Assembly (NCBI GenBank): GCA_900469475.1
Contig: UBXG01000010.1
Coordinates: 423,959-487,958 of the forward strand
DNA length: 64,000 bases
From: Hyphomicrobiales bacterium
GTDB lineage: Bacteria > Pseudomonadota > Alphaproteobacteria > Rhizobiales > Rhizobiaceae
Direction: 5' to 3'
Positions 62,527-64,000 of this stretch are shown here, one piece after another. The notes under the pieces are model-generated. The model ran no database searches. It was not told the DNA's origin and saw only the letters and a program-made list of their open reading frames with translations. The first letter of the stretch is position 1; the number at the start of each line of letters is the position of its first letter. The translations under genes were made by a program, and so were the position numbers.

Positions 62527-63780
62527 TCACATCCTCGCGAGCGTACCCATACGCCGCAAGGCATGGATCTGGTCGTCGAGGGTCGGCACCAGTTCGCCGT
62601 CGTCCGCCGCAGACGTTGCGTCGGGCTCCCTGGCTGTCTCGGTTTCGTTGAAGAGGATGGTGCAGTTGCGGCCCGCGCGTTTCGCCGCATAAAGCGCACG
62701 GTCTGCGAAAGAGATAAGACGATCCCAGCTGACGGTATCGTGCGGCATGATCGAAACGCCGATGCTGACGGTTGCCGGCACCAGCGTGCGGCCGGCAAGC
62801 AGCGGTACCCGGCAGAAATCAGCGCGGATGGTTTCCGCCAGCGCTTCTGCCTGGGATTGATCGTCTATCGGAAGGAAGGCGACGAATTCCTCACCGCCCA
62901 TTCTGCCGAATGCACCGCTGCGCGGCACGAACTGACGAGCGATGCGGGCGAATTCGACGAGCACCGCATCGCCCGCCTGGTGGCCATGGCGGTCGTTGAT
63001 CTTCTTGAAATGATCGAGATCGAATAGCAGGGCGGCAAGCATTTGCGGTTGTTGCTGCCCCTTGCCGACGAGGATCTCGTAGCTTTCCTGAAGCCCGCGC
63101 CGGTTCAGAACGCCCGTCAGAGTATCGGTGATGGATATTGCCCGCCAGCGGCGCTCGGCGCGCTCCATGAGAAGCTTGCCGTTGAGAACGATGGCGATGA
63201 TGATGAGCAGCCCATAGCCGAGTGCCATGTAGCCGCGATAGATCATGGCCTCTTCAAGTGAAGGGGCAGCAAGCACCATCCACAGAGCAGAACCGAAACA
63301 GAAGCAGGCGAGCGCCACGAAGACGATGCCGAGTTGCCCGCGCGCCGGCTCCCGTCGGCCGTCGCCTGGATGCACGGCAAAAGCTAGCAAGGTCGCGCCG
63401 ACTGCGCCCGCGAGATCATAGACGATGACACGATTGGCGAAATTGCCGGTGACCCAGGGAAGGCTGACGCCGATTACCCAGATGGCGGGTGGCAGAAATG
63501 CCGACCATTCCAGCCTACGCTTGTCCATGAAGCGGAATCCGACGATCCAGGCGCTCTCGCCGAGCAGGGCCACGGCATTGCCGATCTGGATCGACCATAT
63601 ATCGGGGATGAGACCTCGAGCGGCCACCAACGCGAATCCTATGGCGCTGACGGTGAAGCCCAGTGCCCAGATCAAATAGGCTGGGGATTTGCGATCATGC
63701 CGCCAGGCGAGAAGGAGAACGGTCGCCAGCGTTATGGCTTCCGAGCACCAGATGGTCAGGCCTGTTGTCATATTCAGCAC
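62527..63780 (-). CDS. Membrane-anchored diguanylate cyclase (GGDEF)
   Basis: A 417-residue protein with about seven N-terminal TM segments (to about residue 205) and a C-terminal GGDEF domain (about 225-385), with the catalytic motif reading GGEEF (MGGEEFVAFLP). The substrate-binding FDLDHFKKINDRHGHQAGD block is intact, so c-di-GMP synthesis is likely. The product-inhibition I-site (RxxD) reads RSGA and lacks the Asp, so feedback inhibition is expected to be lost. The TM part has no recognised ligand domain. It may feed surface polysaccharide or motility control. Confidence 0.92.
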   Translation of the reverse strand: MLNMTTGLTIWCSEAITLATVLLLAWRHDRKSPAYLIWALGFTVSAIGFALVAARGLIPDIWSIQIGNAVALLGESAWIVGFRFMDKRRLEWSAFLPPAIWVIGVSLPWVTGNFANRVIVYDLAGAVGATLLAFAVHPGDGRREPARGQLGIVFVALACFCFGSALWMVLAAPSLEEAMIYRGYMALGYGLLIIIAIVLNGKLLMERAERRWRAISITDTLTGVLNRRGLQESYEILVGKGQQQPQMLAALLFDLDHFKKINDRHGHQAGDAVLVEFARIARQFVPRSGAFGRMGGEEFVAFLPIDDQSQAEALAETIRADFCRVPLLAGRTLVPATVSIGVSIMPHDTVSWDRLISFADRALYAAKRAGRNCTILFNETETAREPDATSAADDGELVPTLDDQIHALRRMGTLARM

Positions 63781-64000
63781 GATCGGACGCCTCCGCTGTT
63801 TTCGGCTATCGGCGCAAACTGCGCGACGATTTCCGTGTTCGTTTCATCCTTGCCCAATAAGATGGCAAGTTCCTTAAGTGCCTTGGTAAATTTTGCCTGT
63901 GCTGAAGATGTGCGTCGGCCCGATCCGGGCCTTCACGCTTCCTTCACCTTGCGATCTGGAAATATGGTGAGTAGCAGCTTGCGTGTCGCTGCAGCACCTT
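63781..64000. other. Upstream region of the GGDEF gene at the window end
   Basis: No gene was supported in these 220 bases. The promoter of the diguanylate cyclase gene should lie here. Two short frames in the direct strand are not called. Confidence 0.5.

Overview
This is a gene-dense, GC-rich chromosomal segment of an alphaproteobacterium of the order Hyphomicrobiales, most likely Rhizobium or a close relative. The reasons are the gene order glyA-nrdR-ribDE...ribH-nusB, the order bamE / cytochrome bc1 chaperone / DUF177 / plsX-fabH-ihfA-merR, an LdtR-type MarR regulator next to an L,D-transpeptidase, a RopA-like porin, and a surface-polysaccharide cluster close to argC and rplM-rpsI. Nothing looks like a prophage, insertion sequence or CRISPR array. 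The naming is from recall of families and synteny; no database search was possible.

Region by region. 0-9 kb: the N-terminal part of a Tat-exported multicopper oxidase, aspS, a serine hydrolase divergent from a TetR regulator with a nested palindromic operator, an unrecognised secreted protein, and parC. 9-14 kb: an AbrB-Doc toxin-antitoxin pair with a 29-bp palindromic operator, a DMT transporter with bpt, an RDD membrane protein, hemB and a small membrane protein. 13.8-16.2 kb: ldtR and its probable target, an L,D-transpeptidase. 16.4-22.7 kb: glyA, nrdR and the riboflavin genes, split by three reverse-strand genes (two GNAT acetyltransferases and a cupin), then nusB. 22.9-30.4 kb: H+-pyrophosphatase, bamE, bc1 chaperone, DUF177 protein, plsX, fabH, ihfA and a MerR regulator. 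30.4-36.9 kb: a porin, several small secreted proteins or lipoproteins (one His-rich), tRNA-Pro(GGG), a nuclease-like membrane protein, a PHB-depolymerase-type esterase and an XRE regulator.

36.9-46.5 kb is a surface-polysaccharide locus. It has a priming phosphoglycosyltransferase, two GT4 glycosyltransferases, a Wzy/O-antigen-ligase-like protein, a Wza-like export lipoprotein, a Wzc-like protein whose ATPase domain has lost its Walker lysine, and a FemAB/CelD-like acyltransferase. Content and neighbourhood resemble the unipolar polysaccharide (UPP)/glucomannan locus of Agrobacterium and Rhizobium. 46.6-58.3 kb holds a DUF2842 protein, heme A synthase, a second L,D-transpeptidase-like (DUF2778/Tlde1) membrane protein, argC, speB with a monooxygenase-like gene, rplM-rpsI with a clear promoter and terminator, an EamA transporter, an AT-rich gap, a CoA-binding protein, O-acetylhomoserine sulfhydrylase and a cupin. 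58.4-62.4 kb is a pstSCAB phosphate operon behind an extended Pho box that ends at a terminator without phoU or phoB. A diguanylate cyclase lies at the right end.

Most of the window is core metabolism and envelope biology. The observations most worth a second look are the AbrB-Doc operator, the degenerate Wzc in the polysaccharide cluster, the stand-alone pst operon, two unrelated L,D-transpeptidase families, and several strong inverted repeats in leaders (aspS, hppA, porin). I found no convincing wholly new biological system.
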